64,000 bases of DNA from an uncultured Muribaculaceae bacterium (lineage in GTDB: Bacteria; Bacteroidota; Bacteroidia; Bacteroidales; Muribaculaceae): assembly GCA_910587425.1 (NCBI GenBank), contig CAJUKU010000002.1:62001-126000 (forward strand), in the 5' to 3' direction. Numbering within the stretch: the first letter of the stretch is position 1; every line of letters starts with the position of its first letter. The position numbers were made by a program, and so were the translations under genes. The notes beneath the pieces were generated by a model. That model was given only the letters and a program-made list of their open reading frames with translations, was not told the origin of the DNA and did no database searches. Shown here piece by piece: positions 8,528-18,240 of this stretch.

Positions 8528-10682
8528 ACCGTCAATCATCGCCACGGCTGTAGCCATGGCATTAACCACAGCCACAACAGCAATGGCTCAGGAAACTTCA
8601 CTCGCCGGAAATCCGTTCATGTCGGACTACGGCACCGTCTACAACATCCCACCCTTCCAGAAGATCAAGCCCGCGCACTACATGCCGGCACTCCGCGAAG
8701 GCATAAAGCGTCAGAAAGCGGAGATAGAGGCTATCACCGGGCAGGCTCACGAGCCTACTTTCGCAAACACTATCTTGCCGCTCGAGCAGTCGGGCGAACT
8801 CGTACGCCGTGTGATGAACGTATTCTCCAACCTCGACGAGACAATCTCATCGCCCGAGATGCAGGCTGTCAGCGAGGAGGCATATCCCCTCTACTCGCAG
8901 GCTAACGACGAGATCATGATGGATCCGCTGCTCTTCGCCCGCGTAGAGCACATCTATGAGTTCCGCGACGAGATGGGACTCAAGCCGGAGCAGATCCGCG
9001 CCGTCGAGCTGCTGTATGAGGACTTCATCCGCAGCGGCGCACGCCTCACCATCGAGGACAAGAAAAAACTCAAGGCGCTCAACACCCGCATGACCGACCT
9101 CTACCTGGTGTTCAACAAAAACCTCCTCAACGCCACCAACGCATGGCAGATGGTGGTCGACGACGCATCGCGCCTCTCCGGAATCCCTGCCGCCAATATT
9201 GCCGTGGCTGCCGATGAGGCGAAGGCACGCGGTCTGGAGGGCAAATGGGTGTTCACACTCCATGCACCCAGCCGTCTGCCCCTGCTCCAGTATGCCGACG
9301 ACCGCGACCTGCGCCGTCAGATGTATGAGGGTTACACAACTCTCGCATCGTCGGGTGAGTACGACAACAAACCTGTAATCAAGGAGATACTTAAAGTTCG
9401 CGCCGAGAAAGCACGTTTGCTTGGTTATCCCGACTATGCATCCTACATGACAGCCAACGTTATGGCACACAATCCGCAGAATGCTGAGGATCTGTTGATG
9501 AAGATCTGGAAGCCTGCCGTGAAGCGTGCCCATGAGGAGGTTGCCGAGATGCAGGCTCTGAGCGATTCGGAGGGCAACAGCTTCAAGATCGCCCCCTACG
9601 ATTATTACTACTATGCGGAGCGTGTGCGCAAGAACAAATTCGCTCTTGACGAGGATGAGGTGCGCCAGTACTTCGCACTCGACAGCGTGCGCAAAGGCAT
9701 ATTCAACATGGCAAATCGCCTTTACGGTGTGACATTCACCGAGATGCCCAACGCCCCCCGCTATCACGACGAAGTGACCGTCTACGACGTCAAGGATGCA
9801 CAAGGCAAACATGTAGCCGTGTTCATGACCGACTATTTCCCCCGCGCCTCAAAGCGCCAGGGCGCATGGATGAGCGAATTCCAGAGCGCGTTCCAGGACC
9901 CCAACGGCAAATCCGCACGTCCGATCGTCTACAACGTCGGCAACTTCTCCAAGCCCGCCGGCGACACCCCCGCACTGCTCACCATGGATGAGGTAGAGAC
10001 CATGTTCCATGAGTTCGGACACGGACTCCACGGAATGCTCACCCGCGCGAAGCTCCGCAGCCAGGCTGGCACCAACGTTGACCGCGACTTCGTGGAGCTC
10101 CCCTCGCAGATACATGAGCACTGGGCTTTCGAGCCTGAGCTGCTCCGCACATACGCCCGCCATTGGCGCACCGGCGAGGTGATCCCCGACTCGCTGATAG
10201 AGCGTATGGAGGCAGCATCGACCCACAACCAGGGATTCACCTCCACCGAGCTCGTCGGAGCGGCATTGCTCGACCTCCAGTGGGGTAAGGTGACCGACGC
10301 CGACAGCATTGACGTTGAGGCTTTCGAAGCCAACGTGGCACAGGAACTCGGCATGCCTTCCGAGGTGCAGTTCCGCTACCGCTCGCCCTACTTCCGCCAC
10401 ATATTCGGCAGCGACGGCTACGCATCGGGATATTACACCTATCTTTGGGCTGAGGTGCTCGACTGCGACGGCTTCGAGCTCTTCAAGGAGAAAGGTATCT
10501 TCGACAAAGCTACCGCCGACTCTTTCCGCCGCAACGTGCTCGAGGCAGGCGGCAGCGCCGACCCGATGGAACTGTACATCAAGTTCCGCGGACGCGAGCC
10601 CCGCGTAGATGCCCTTCTCCGCAAGCGCGGACTCCTCGACGAGGAGAAGGACAAGCGCCTCAATACCCCCGGTGGAAAATAA
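8520..10682 (+). CDS. dcp: M3 family peptidyl-dipeptidase (Dcp-like)
   Basis: A 720-residue zinc metallopeptidase that removes C-terminal dipeptides from oligopeptides. The ATG at 8520 starts a clear signal peptide (MNKPSIIATAVAMALTTATT, cut after AMA), so it is probably periplasmic. The M3 zinc motif HEFGHGLHG lies in the C-terminal half, preceded by LLTMDEVETMF, and the family segments IHEHWAFEPELL and YYTYLWAEVLDCDGF follow. Sequence upstream of 8520 in this frame is the helicase tail read out of frame. It shares its transcript with the helicase. Confidence 0.95.
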   Translation: MNKPSIIATAVAMALTTATTAMAQETSLAGNPFMSDYGTVYNIPPFQKIKPAHYMPALREGIKRQKAEIEAITGQAHEPTFANTILPLEQSGELVRRVMNVFSNLDETISSPEMQAVSEEAYPLYSQANDEIMMDPLLFARVEHIYEFRDEMGLKPEQIRAVELLYEDFIRSGARLTIEDKKKLKALNTRMTDLYLVFNKNLLNATNAWQMVVDDASRLSGIPAANIAVAADEAKARGLEGKWVFTLHAPSRLPLLQYADDRDLRRQMYEGYTTLASSGEYDNKPVIKEILKVRAEKARLLGYPDYASYMTANVMAHNPQNAEDLLMKIWKPAVKRAHEEVAEMQALSDSEGNSFKIAPYDYYYYAERVRKNKFALDEDEVRQYFALDSVRKGIFNMANRLYGVTFTEMPNAPRYHDEVTVYDVKDAQGKHVAVFMTDYFPRASKRQGAWMSEFQSAFQDPNGKSARPIVYNVGNFSKPAGDTPALLTMDEVETMFHEFGHGLHGMLTRAKLRSQAGTNVDRDFVELPSQIHEHWAFEPELLRTYARHWRTGEVIPDSLIERMEAASTHNQGFTSTELVGAALLDLQWGKVTDADSIDVEAFEANVAQELGMPSEVQFRYRSPYFRHIFGSDGYASGYYTYLWAEVLDCDGFELFKEKGIFDKATADSFRRNVLEAGGSADPMELYIKFRGREPRVDALLRKRGLLDEEKDKRLNTPGGK

Positions 10683-10720
10683 TCCGGAGCTGAGGAACAA
10701 CGGATAGAAACATCGTCAAA

Positions 10721-10780
10721 AACACCGCCGCCCTAACGTTTTTTCGCTAATCTTTTTTGGCAAAACCGAGCGGCGGTGTT
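10721..10780. repeat. 11-bp perfect inverted repeat spanning the DUF3127 promoter
   Basis: Arms AACACCGCCGC (10721-10731) and GCGGCGGTGTT (10770-10780) are exact reverse complements separated by 38 nt. The loop holds the -33 TTTG, and the right arm ends on the first base of the -7 box. It could be a terminator hairpin for dcp, an operator, or both. The loop's T-rich runs are inside rather than after the stem, which argues against a simple terminator. Confidence 0.6.
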
Positions 10781-10787
10781 AACTTTG
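10756..10787 (+). promoter_or_regulatory. -33/-7 promoter of the DUF3127 gene
   Basis: TTTG at 10756-10759 and TAACTTTG at 10780-10787 with 20 bp between them. The predicted start near 10794 gives a leader of about 35 nt. Confidence 0.8.
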
Positions 10788-10828
10788 CAGAAAACTAAAC
10801 AGAAACGATAGAAAAAAACTACAACATA

Positions 10829-11215
10829 ATGGAAATTAAAGGCAAAATCATACTTGCTCTGCCCGAGATCAGCGGCACTTCGAAAGCGTCAGGCAACCCT
10901 TGGAAAAAGCGCGAGTACGTGCTCGAGACACAGGAGACTTACCCCAAGAAAGTGCATTTCGACTTCTTCGGCGAGAAGGCTGACCAGTTCCCCCTCTCCG
11001 TAGGCGACGACATCACACTGAGCTTCGACATCGAGAGCCGCGAGTATCAGGGTCGCTGGTACACATCGATCCGCGGATGGAAGGCTGAGAAAGCAGGCGC
11101 AGCCCCCGCAGGACCGGCACCCGTAGGAATGGATGTTCCTCCCGTACCCGGCTACGGCATGCCCCCGGCACCCGCCGCTCCGACAACCCCCGCCAACGAC
11201 GACCTCCCCTTCTGA
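10829..11215 (+). CDS. DUF3127 domain protein, OB-fold single-strand-binding-like
   Basis: A 128-residue protein. Residues 1-90 match the DUF3127 family common in Bacteroidetes (GNPWKKREYVLETQETYPKKVHFDFFG, a segment given here only to place the domain at residues 22-48). A Pro/Ala-rich linker then ends in the acidic tip DDLPF, strikingly like the C-terminal tip of SSB proteins that recruits partner enzymes. A role in single-stranded nucleic acid binding is inferred from the fold and tail, not proven. Single-gene unit bounded by its own promoter and a terminator at 11256. Confidence 0.82.
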   Translation: MEIKGKIILALPEISGTSKASGNPWKKREYVLETQETYPKKVHFDFFGEKADQFPLSVGDDITLSFDIESREYQGRWYTSIRGWKAEKAGAAPAGPAPVGMDVPPVPGYGMPPAPAAPTTPANDDLPF

Positions 11216-11255
11216 ACCCGCAGGGACAAGGAAGGCGGAAACGCCATAACTCACC

Positions 11256-11305
11256 AAGAGGAACTTACTGACCAATCATACCGCCGTCGGTAAGTTCCTC
11301 TTTTA
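11256..11305 (+). terminator. Rho-independent terminator after the DUF3127 gene
   Basis: Arms AAGAGGAACTTAC (11256-11268) and GTAAGTTCCTCTT (11290-11302) pair perfectly over 13 bp, and the right arm runs into TTTT. Confidence 0.85.
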
Positions 11306-11350
11306 AATAAACCACACGGTAGAACACCTTAAAACTAATAACACAACGAT

Positions 11351-12682
11351 ATGAGACGATTCCTTACAGCAGCCGCGGCAGCCGCGATAATGGCTATACC
11401 GGCAGCTTCAGCCAACGAGAACACACCGACCTATATCCCTACTCCCGAACGACAGCAGGCACAGCAGGAATTCGCCGACAACGGATTCGGCGTATTCATC
11501 CACTGGGGCATATACAGCATGTTCGCCCAGGGAGAGTGGTATCTCAACTATGACAATATCACAGCCGACGAGTATGCCAAGGCTGCCAAAGGATTCTATC
11601 CCGCCGATTTCAACGCCGCCGAATGGGTGAAAGCGATAAAGGATGCCGGCGCGAAATACATCACATTCACCACACGCCACCACGACGGATTCTCTATGTG
11701 GGACACTGACCAGAGCGACTACAATATCGTCGATGCCACACCGTTCAAGCGCGACATCCTGCGCGAGCTCGCCGATGAGTGCCACAAGCAGGGCATAAAG
11801 CTCCATCTCTACTACTCGCACATCGACTGGACCCGCCCTGACTATCCGTCGGGACGCACCGGACTCAACACCGGTCGCGACACCACGCTCCGCGACTGGC
11901 CGCACTATTACGATTTCATGAACCGTCAGCTAACGGAGCTTCTGACCAATTACGGCGAGATCGGCGCGATCTGGTTTGACGGCCACTGGGATCACGACCA
12001 GGACAGTGTGCCTTTCGACTGGCAGCTCCCCGAACAGTATGCACTGATCCACTCCCTTCAGCCGAAAGTGCTGATCGGCAACAACCACCATATCGAGCCT
12101 TTCGCAGGCGAGGATATCCAGATATTCGAGCGCGACCTGCCCGGACAGAACACAGCAGGACTTTCGGGTCAGGCTGTATCGCGTCTCCCTCTCGAGACCT
12201 GCCAGACCATGAACGGCATGTGGGGATACAAGATCAAGGACCAGGACTATAAATCGGTCGACGAACTGATACGCTACCTTGTCAATGCAGCCGGCATGGG
12301 TGCCAATCTGCTGCTCAATGTAGGTCCCCAGCCAAACGGCGAGATTCCCGCAGCCGCACTCGAGCGCTTCAAGGCTATCGGACAGTGGCTCGGCAAATAT
12401 GGCGAGACTTTCTACGCTACAGAGGCGGGCGATTTCAAGGAGCAGCCCTGGGGAACATCGACGCGCAAGGGCGACAAACTCTATGTGCATGTGTTCGACC
12501 CCAAGGCTACCGAGATAACAGTGCCCACCGCAGCCAAGGTGAAGAAAGCCGTGGCTTTCGACACCCGCGAGCCGCTGAAATACACCAAACTCAAGGAAGG
12601 GGGCATCAGCATCAAGCTCCCGGCTATTCCGGAAGGCACGATAGACTACATCATCGAACTTGAAGCACCTGTCAAGAAATGA
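11351..12682 (+). CDS. alpha-L-fucosidase, GH29
   Basis: A 443-residue retaining fucosidase expected to release terminal L-fucose from host glycans in the periplasm or at the surface. The signal peptide is residues 1-20 or so (AAAAAAIMAIPAASA). The GH29 signature run is clear: NGFGVFIHWGIYSMF, YITFTTRHHDGFSMWDT, and IGAIWFDGHWDHD, where the Asp of WFDG is the expected nucleophile. NAAGMGANLLLNVGPQPNG is also typical. It opens a long plus-strand run and overlaps cutC by 4 bases (ATGA). Linkage specificity is not readable from the sequence. Confidence 0.96.
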   Translation: MRRFLTAAAAAAIMAIPAASANENTPTYIPTPERQQAQQEFADNGFGVFIHWGIYSMFAQGEWYLNYDNITADEYAKAAKGFYPADFNAAEWVKAIKDAGAKYITFTTRHHDGFSMWDTDQSDYNIVDATPFKRDILRELADECHKQGIKLHLYYSHIDWTRPDYPSGRTGLNTGRDTTLRDWPHYYDFMNRQLTELLTNYGEIGAIWFDGHWDHDQDSVPFDWQLPEQYALIHSLQPKVLIGNNHHIEPFAGEDIQIFERDLPGQNTAGLSGQAVSRLPLETCQTMNGMWGYKIKDQDYKSVDELIRYLVNAAGMGANLLLNVGPQPNGEIPAAALERFKAIGQWLGKYGETFYATEAGDFKEQPWGTSTRKGDKLYVHVFDPKATEITVPTAAKVKKAVAFDTREPLKYTKLKEGGISIKLPAIPEGTIDYIIELEAPVKK

Positions 12683-13443
12683 ACTGCGAAACACGCAAAC
12701 CGCTGCTCGAAGTCTGCGCCGGCGATCTTGAGAGCGTCGAGGCAGCCGCCGCCGGTGGAGCCGGTCGCGTCGAGCTCTGCTCGGCACTCGCCGACGGAGG
12801 TGTGACACCCTCCATCGGATTCCTGCGCCGCGCGCTTATGGTGCCCGGCTTGAAAGTGCATGTGCTCATACGTCCGCGTGGCGGTGACTTCCTCTACACA
12901 CCCGCCGAGGTCGACGCCATGACCGATGATATCGTAGCCGCCCGCGAGGCGGGAGCTCACGGAGTGGTGATCGGCGCGCTGACAGCCGACGGCGACATCG
13001 ACATGGAGGCATGCCGCCGCATGGCTGAGGCTGCCGCGGGCATGAACATCACCTTCCACCGCGCTTTCGACCTCTGCCGTGACCCGTTCGAGGCACTTGA
13101 ACAGATAATATCACTCGGTTGCAACCGCATACTGACCTCCGGTCAGGCACCGTCGGCACTTGAAGGCACCGAGCTGCTACGCAGTCTCAACGAGCGCGCA
13201 GCCGGACGCCTGACGATACTTGCCGGCGGAGGTGTCAGTCCGGAAAATGCCGCCGAGATACTCCGGCGCAGCGGCACGCATGAGATACATGCCTCCGCCC
13301 GACACACCATCAGCAGCCCCATGCGCTACCGTAAGCCGGGAATCGCCATGGGTGCCCCCGGCACCGACGAATACGCACGCAAGGTGACATCGCCACAGAT
13401 CGTGGCGGAAATCGTCAAAGCCATCAACACAACTGAACAGTAA
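12679..13443 (+). CDS. cutC: CutC family protein
   Basis: A 254-residue TIM-barrel protein of the CutC family, historically called a copper homeostasis protein although a direct copper role is doubtful. Typical stretches: LEVCAGDLESVEAAAAGGAG, RVELCSALADGGVTPS, VHVLIRPRGGDF, MNITFHRAFDL and RILTSGQAPSALEG. The start codon overlaps the fucosidase stop (ATGA), so it is translationally coupled to a glycan hydrolase. In Bacteroidetes cutC often sits beside glycosidase genes, so a role in sugar metabolism is possible but unproven. Confidence 0.93.
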   Translation: MNCETRKPLLEVCAGDLESVEAAAAGGAGRVELCSALADGGVTPSIGFLRRALMVPGLKVHVLIRPRGGDFLYTPAEVDAMTDDIVAAREAGAHGVVIGALTADGDIDMEACRRMAEAAAGMNITFHRAFDLCRDPFEALEQIISLGCNRILTSGQAPSALEGTELLRSLNERAAGRLTILAGGGVSPENAAEILRRSGTHEIHASARHTISSPMRYRKPGIAMGAPGTDEYARKVTSPQIVAEIVKAINTTEQ

Positions 13444-13452
13444 ATCAGAACC

Positions 13453-16095
13453 ATGAACATACTCCAACGAACCCTCTCACTGGCTGCTATCGCAGCCGCC
13501 CTCGGAGCATCGGCACAGATCGCCACCCCGACCGTGGATGCCGACTTCAGCAAGCGTGTCACCGACGTGGCACGCCCGGAATATTTCCGGATCTTCGACA
13601 ACAAGAACCTCACACCCGAGCAACGCGACGCGCTGAAAGTGCTCTACGCCTATATGCCGCTCCCCGACATGGCTGACAATTCAGGCGAATATTTCCTTGA
13701 GACCGTCGACTACGCGCTCCGCGCACGCCGCGAGATGCCCTGGGGATCAAAAGTGCCCGACCGCGAGTGGCGCCACTTCGTGCTGCCGGTTCGCATAAAC
13801 AACGAAGCGCTCGACACACACCGCCCCGCGTTCTACGAGGAGCTGAAAGACCGCGTCAAAGGTCTGTCGATGACCGATGCAATTCTTGAGATCAACCACT
13901 GGTGTCATGAGAAAGTGACCTATCAGCCGTCGGACAGCCGCACACACTCCCCGTTGGCAAGCGTATCGTCAGCCATCGGACGTTGCGGCGAGGAATCGAC
14001 ATTCACAGTCGCCGCACTCCGCGCCATGGGTATTCCCGCACGCCAGATATACACCCCGCGCTGGGCGCATACCGATGACAACCACGCCTGGGTAGAGGCT
14101 TGGGCTGATGGCAAATGGTACTTCCTCGGTGCCTGCGAACCGGAGCCGGTGCTGAACCTCGGTTGGTTCAACGCCCCCGCATCGCGCGGCATGATGATGA
14201 ACACCCGCGTGTTCGGCAATTATGACGGTCCGGAGGAAGTGCTCTCGCGCCCCGACGGATACACCGATATCAACGTAACCACAAACTATGCCGCAGTCGA
14301 CACAATACGTGTCAACGTGCTCGGCACTGACGGACGCCCGGCAGCCGATGCCGATGTAAGTTTCCGCCTCTACAACTACGCCGAGTTCTATCCCATAGTG
14401 ACCAAGAAAGCCGACGCACAGGGCAAGACATCGCTCGCCACAGGTCTCGGCGACCTGCTCATCTGGGCTACCGACGGCAAGAACTTCGGTTTCACCAAGG
14501 CATCTGTAGGGCGCGACCGCGAGATTACAGTAGCGATCGACCGCACTCCTGAGACCGCTGAGGTTGTGGAACTCGACATCATCCCCCCGGCACCGAACTA
14601 CAAGCCGGTACCGCTCACCGACGCACAGGTGGCAGCAAACGAGGCGCGCAAAGTGTACGAAGACTCCATACGCGGACTCTATACGGCATCTTTCTTCACT
14701 CCCGAACAGTCGGAAGCGCTCGCCGCGAAACTCGGACTTGACGCTGCACGCGTTACCGCCGTTATGACCGATGCACGCGGCAACCATGCCGTGATAGAGG
14801 AATTCCTTACGTCAACTCCGGCAGCCGACCGCGACCGCGCGCTGCGTCTCGTAGAGTCACTGTCGGTAAAAGACCGTAGCGATGTTCCCCTCGCCATACT
14901 GCGCGACCACATGCTCACACCGGCTACCGTACCCGCATCGCTCGACGATTACGTGCTGTCGCCGCGCATCTCCGACGAGGCGCTCACACCGTTCCGCTCA
15001 TATCTCTCCTCTAAAGTGACACCGCAGCAGGCTGAGGCTTGGCGTGGCGATCCTCAGAAACTCGTCGACCATGTGGCATCGACAATAACCATCATCCCCG
15101 ACTGGTATCCCGGAAATGTGCGCATGAGCCCCGAGGCTGTCGACAAGGCACGCGTGACCAATGCTGCCTCACGCGACATCTACTTCACCGCTCTCGCCCG
15201 TACCGCGCAGATTCCCGCCCGCATCGACCCCGTCACCGGAAAGACACAGTGGGCTGACAAGGATGGCGCATGGCACGACGCAACATTCACCGCACCCGAT
15301 CATAAGAGCATAGTCCCCACCGGAGAGATTGCCGCGAAATTCGGACGCATGAAGTTCAGCTACACACCGACCGGACGCATCGACGATCCGAAGTACTATA
15401 CACAGTTCTCGCTTTCAAAGATCGTAGACGGCAAGCCGCAGCTGCTCGGATATCCCGAAGATGGCACCTGGAGCTCGCTCTTCCGCGACGGTGCGGATCT
15501 CGATGCCGGACAGTATTTGCTCGTCACCGGTCAGCGCATGGCTGACGGCGGAGTGCTTGCACGCACAACATTCTTTACTGTTGCCCCCGGATCGGATCAG
15601 ACACTCCCGCTGGTGATGCGCCAGGATGAAAAGGGTGTACAGGTGATCGGCAACTTCAATTCTGAAAACCTCTATACCGATCTCGCCACCGGCGCAGAAA
15701 AATCGGTGCTCTCCACTACCGGACGCGGCTACTACGTGATCGGTCTGCTCACACCCAACCATGAGCCTACGAACCACGCCCTGCGCGACATAGCCGCACT
15801 CAATCCCGAATTCGAGAAGTGGGGACGCTCCATGATCCTGCTTTTCAAGGATGAACAGGACGCGCAGCGCTACGATCCCTCGCTCCTGCCCGCACTCCCC
15901 TCCACCGTCAGCTTCGGAATTGACAACGGAGGAAAAATCGCACAGGAGATCACCGAGGCGCTTCACCTCACATCGCCCGAACGCCCGATATTCATCATAG
16001 CCGACACATTCAACCGCATAGTGTTCGTGTCGCAGGGCTACACAATCGGTCTGGGCGACCAACTCATCGACACTATCCATCAATTAAAAGAATAA
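13453..16095 (+). CDS. secreted transglutaminase-like domain protein
   Basis: An 880-residue exported protein with a signal peptide (residues 1-21, ending ASA). A transglutaminase/protease-like core lies at about residues 140-235, with catalytic Cys178 in IGRCGEEST and His211 in TDDNHAWVEAW, followed by the acidic FLGACEPEP segment. Residues 275-370 look like a carboxypeptidase-regulatory or Ig-like domain (VLGTDGRPAADADVSFRLYN). The remainder contains a second, degenerate transglutaminase-like segment (about 530-610) and a C-terminal mixed region. Substrate and true activity (peptidase, amidase or cross-linking) are unknown. It is 9 bp downstream of cutC and 10 bp upstream of the propeller lipoprotein. 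Confidence 0.85.
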   Translation: MNILQRTLSLAAIAAALGASAQIATPTVDADFSKRVTDVARPEYFRIFDNKNLTPEQRDALKVLYAYMPLPDMADNSGEYFLETVDYALRARREMPWGSKVPDREWRHFVLPVRINNEALDTHRPAFYEELKDRVKGLSMTDAILEINHWCHEKVTYQPSDSRTHSPLASVSSAIGRCGEESTFTVAALRAMGIPARQIYTPRWAHTDDNHAWVEAWADGKWYFLGACEPEPVLNLGWFNAPASRGMMMNTRVFGNYDGPEEVLSRPDGYTDINVTTNYAAVDTIRVNVLGTDGRPAADADVSFRLYNYAEFYPIVTKKADAQGKTSLATGLGDLLIWATDGKNFGFTKASVGRDREITVAIDRTPETAEVVELDIIPPAPNYKPVPLTDAQVAANEARKVYEDSIRGLYTASFFTPEQSEALAAKLGLDAARVTAVMTDARGNHAVIEEFLTSTPAADRDRALRLVESLSVKDRSDVPLAILRDHMLTPATVPASLDDYVLSPRISDEALTPFRSYLSSKVTPQQAEAWRGDPQKLVDHVASTITIIPDWYPGNVRMSPEAVDKARVTNAASRDIYFTALARTAQIPARIDPVTGKTQWADKDGAWHDATFTAPDHKSIVPTGEIAAKFGRMKFSYTPTGRIDDPKYYTQFSLSKIVDGKPQLLGYPEDGTWSSLFRDGADLDAGQYLLVTGQRMADGGVLARTTFFTVAPGSDQTLPLVMRQDEKGVQVIGNFNSENLYTDLATGAEKSVLSTTGRGYYVIGLLTPNHEPTNHALRDIAALNPEFEKWGRSMILLFKDEQDAQRYDPSLLPALPSTVSFGIDNGGKIAQEITEALHLTSPERPIFIIADTFNRIVFVSQGYTIGLGDQLIDTIHQLKE

Positions 16096-16105
16096 TGCAA
16101 AAAAA

Positions 16106-17332
16106 ATGAACTCTAAGGTTTTAGCAGCCGCAACAGGACTGCTGTTAGCCGCCACATCGTGCGGCACAGGTGGAAAGACCGACAACAACGGCGGTATCGT
16201 CACCACATCAGGCGAAATGAAGAAAGTGGCGGAGCGTGTAGCGCTTCCCGGCGGTGACTCCCTCATTGTCGTGAGACTCACCGACACACCCGATCCTGTG
16301 GTGCTCCGCGCATCGGATCTGATGGACGACATACGCCTGATCCGACTCGACAACTCCACCGAGGATGCCCTAGTAGGGGAAAGTCAGATCTGGACGTCGG
16401 GAAAACGCCTGATGATTTACACCGGCGATGCTATAAAGCAGTTCGACATGGATGGCAAATATCTCGGCGTGATAGCACACAAGGGTGGAGGACCGGGCGA
16501 GTTCGTGATCGCTCCCTACGACCTCTACGCCGATGAGGATGCCGGACGGATATATATGCTCACGTACTCTGCTAACTCAATTCAGACCTACGACACCGAG
16601 GGCAACTATCTCGGCGACATTCCGCTCGCCTATCCCGCACCGAAAGGTTCTGTCCGCGCCGACACTAAGAACCGGCGTCTGAACATAACCGCGCTCCGCT
16701 TTCAGGATGGGAACGAACCTGTACTTGCCTGGGAGCAGGATTTCGACGGCAACGTGATCTCCTCATTCTCGCGTCCGGATCTCACTGTCGTGCCCGATTT
16801 CAGCAATGAGATCAGACTCGGTCTCAATGGCGACGGCAACTACACCTACTCGCTGTTCAACGTAGAGAGCCCTGACGATACTCTCTACTCAATAGTCGAC
16901 GGCAAATTCCGTCCGGAGCTGACTGTGGACTATGCCGACAAGACCCCCATGCACAGCTACTACAGCTTCCCCCGCTTCTACGCCGTAAGCACCTACGGAG
17001 CACCGGAGGCAACAGATATGCCGGGAACATATATCATACCGTCCAATCAGCCTTTAGTGATCGACCGCACCACACTTTACGGCGCACCTGCATCTATCAT
17101 GCTCGACCTGATCGGTCCGGTTGTCAATGACAACGGATGGCAGTATCAGCAGACACCCGACTATTTCATCATCAACATAGAGCCTGCTACCATGGCTTAC
17201 ACTATCGATGAGACTGTGCCCTCCGATCTCGAATATGCCACCGAAGAAGATTATGCGCGCATGCGCGAGTTCCGCGAGAGCATAAATCCGGAAGACAACA
17301 ACTATATCTTTATCGGTCGTTGGAAGAAATGA
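16106..17332 (+). CDS. 6-bladed beta-propeller lipoprotein
   Basis: A 408-residue protein with a lipoprotein signal (LLLAATSC, Cys at about residue 19) and NHL/6-bladed propeller repeats of the Bacteroidetes BF3164-like family: IKQFDMDGKYLGVIAHKGGG, SIQTYDTEGNYLGDIPLA and VLAWEQDFDGNVISSF. Expected to be tethered to a membrane in the cell envelope. Function is unknown; such proteins often sit beside peptidases or transport genes. The last codons overlap the folP start (ATGA at 17329). Confidence 0.82.
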   Translation: MNSKVLAAATGLLLAATSCGTGGKTDNNGGIVTTSGEMKKVAERVALPGGDSLIVVRLTDTPDPVVLRASDLMDDIRLIRLDNSTEDALVGESQIWTSGKRLMIYTGDAIKQFDMDGKYLGVIAHKGGGPGEFVIAPYDLYADEDAGRIYMLTYSANSIQTYDTEGNYLGDIPLAYPAPKGSVRADTKNRRLNITALRFQDGNEPVLAWEQDFDGNVISSFSRPDLTVVPDFSNEIRLGLNGDGNYTYSLFNVESPDDTLYSIVDGKFRPELTVDYADKTPMHSYYSFPRFYAVSTYGAPEATDMPGTYIIPSNQPLVIDRTTLYGAPASIMLDLIGPVVNDNGWQYQQTPDYFIINIEPATMAYTIDETVPSDLEYATEEDYARMREFRESINPEDNNYIFIGRWKK

Positions 17333-18186
17333 TCCGGTTCAAATCTTTCACCATCAACATACGCGGGCGGCTGACGGAAATCAGTCGCCCGCAGGTGATG
17401 GCGATCATCAACGCCACGCCTGATTCATTCTATGCAGGATCACGCACCACACCCGACGAAGCTGCACGACGCGTCGCTAAAGCGATAGCCGACGGTGCCG
17501 ATATGATCGATGTCGGTGCATGCTCGACGCGTCCTGGTGCAGAAGTGCCCACGGCAGCCGAGGAGATCGAGCGGTTGCGTCCGGTAATGGCGGCGATACG
17601 CGAAGCCGCGCCCGAGATACCTGTATCGGTCGACACATACCGCGCCGATGTCGCACGTGCCGCCGTAAGCGAGATGGGTGCCGATATTATCAACGATGTG
17701 TCAGGCGGACTGCTCGACCCGGATATGATCCATGCCGTCGCAAATCTGCGCGTGCCCTACATACTTATGCACATGCGCGGCACTCCCGCCACCATGCAGC
17801 AGTTTACGGATTATCCCGACGGTGTGACAGCCGGCGTCATCTCCGAACTGTCGCCACGCATCAGAGCGATGCGCGATGCCGGCATAGCTGACATAATAAT
17901 AGATCCAGGGCTTGGTTTTGCCAAGACACCGGAACAGAATTTCACATTGCTGCGCGACACCCCGGCTCTTATCGAAGCTTTCGGGCTTCCTGTGCTCATA
18001 GGGCTTTCGCGCAAATCGATGCTGACACGCACTCTCGGCATAACACCAGCCGAGGCGCTTGAGGCTACCGTCGCAGCCGATACAATCGCCATGATGCTCG
18101 GGGCGGCGATACTGCGTGTGCATGACCCACTACCCTGCCGACAGAGCGTGGAGCTGTTCACACGCACTTTTCCACTAAAGCCGTAA
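17329..18186 (+). CDS. folP: dihydropteroate synthase
   Basis: A 285-residue cytoplasmic enzyme of folate synthesis that joins p-aminobenzoate to the pterin pyrophosphate; the target of sulfonamides. Signatures: VMAIINATPDSFYAGSR near the N-terminus, DVGACSTRPGAE, VSVDTYRADVA, INDVSGG and IIDPGLGFAKTPEQN. The ATG at 17329 overlapping the previous stop is preferred; an in-frame TTG nine bases earlier is possible. It lies directly upstream of dacA, a pairing often seen in Bacteroidetes. Confidence 0.96.
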   Translation: MIRFKSFTINIRGRLTEISRPQVMAIINATPDSFYAGSRTTPDEAARRVAKAIADGADMIDVGACSTRPGAEVPTAAEEIERLRPVMAAIREAAPEIPVSVDTYRADVARAAVSEMGADIINDVSGGLLDPDMIHAVANLRVPYILMHMRGTPATMQQFTDYPDGVTAGVISELSPRIRAMRDAGIADIIIDPGLGFAKTPEQNFTLLRDTPALIEAFGLPVLIGLSRKSMLTRTLGITPAEALEATVAADTIAMMLGAAILRVHDPLPCRQSVELFTRTFPLKP

Positions 18187-18240
18187 CCATCATCCCTCCA
18201 CAAGCATCCATATAACAGAAACCATACCAATCCACCGACA

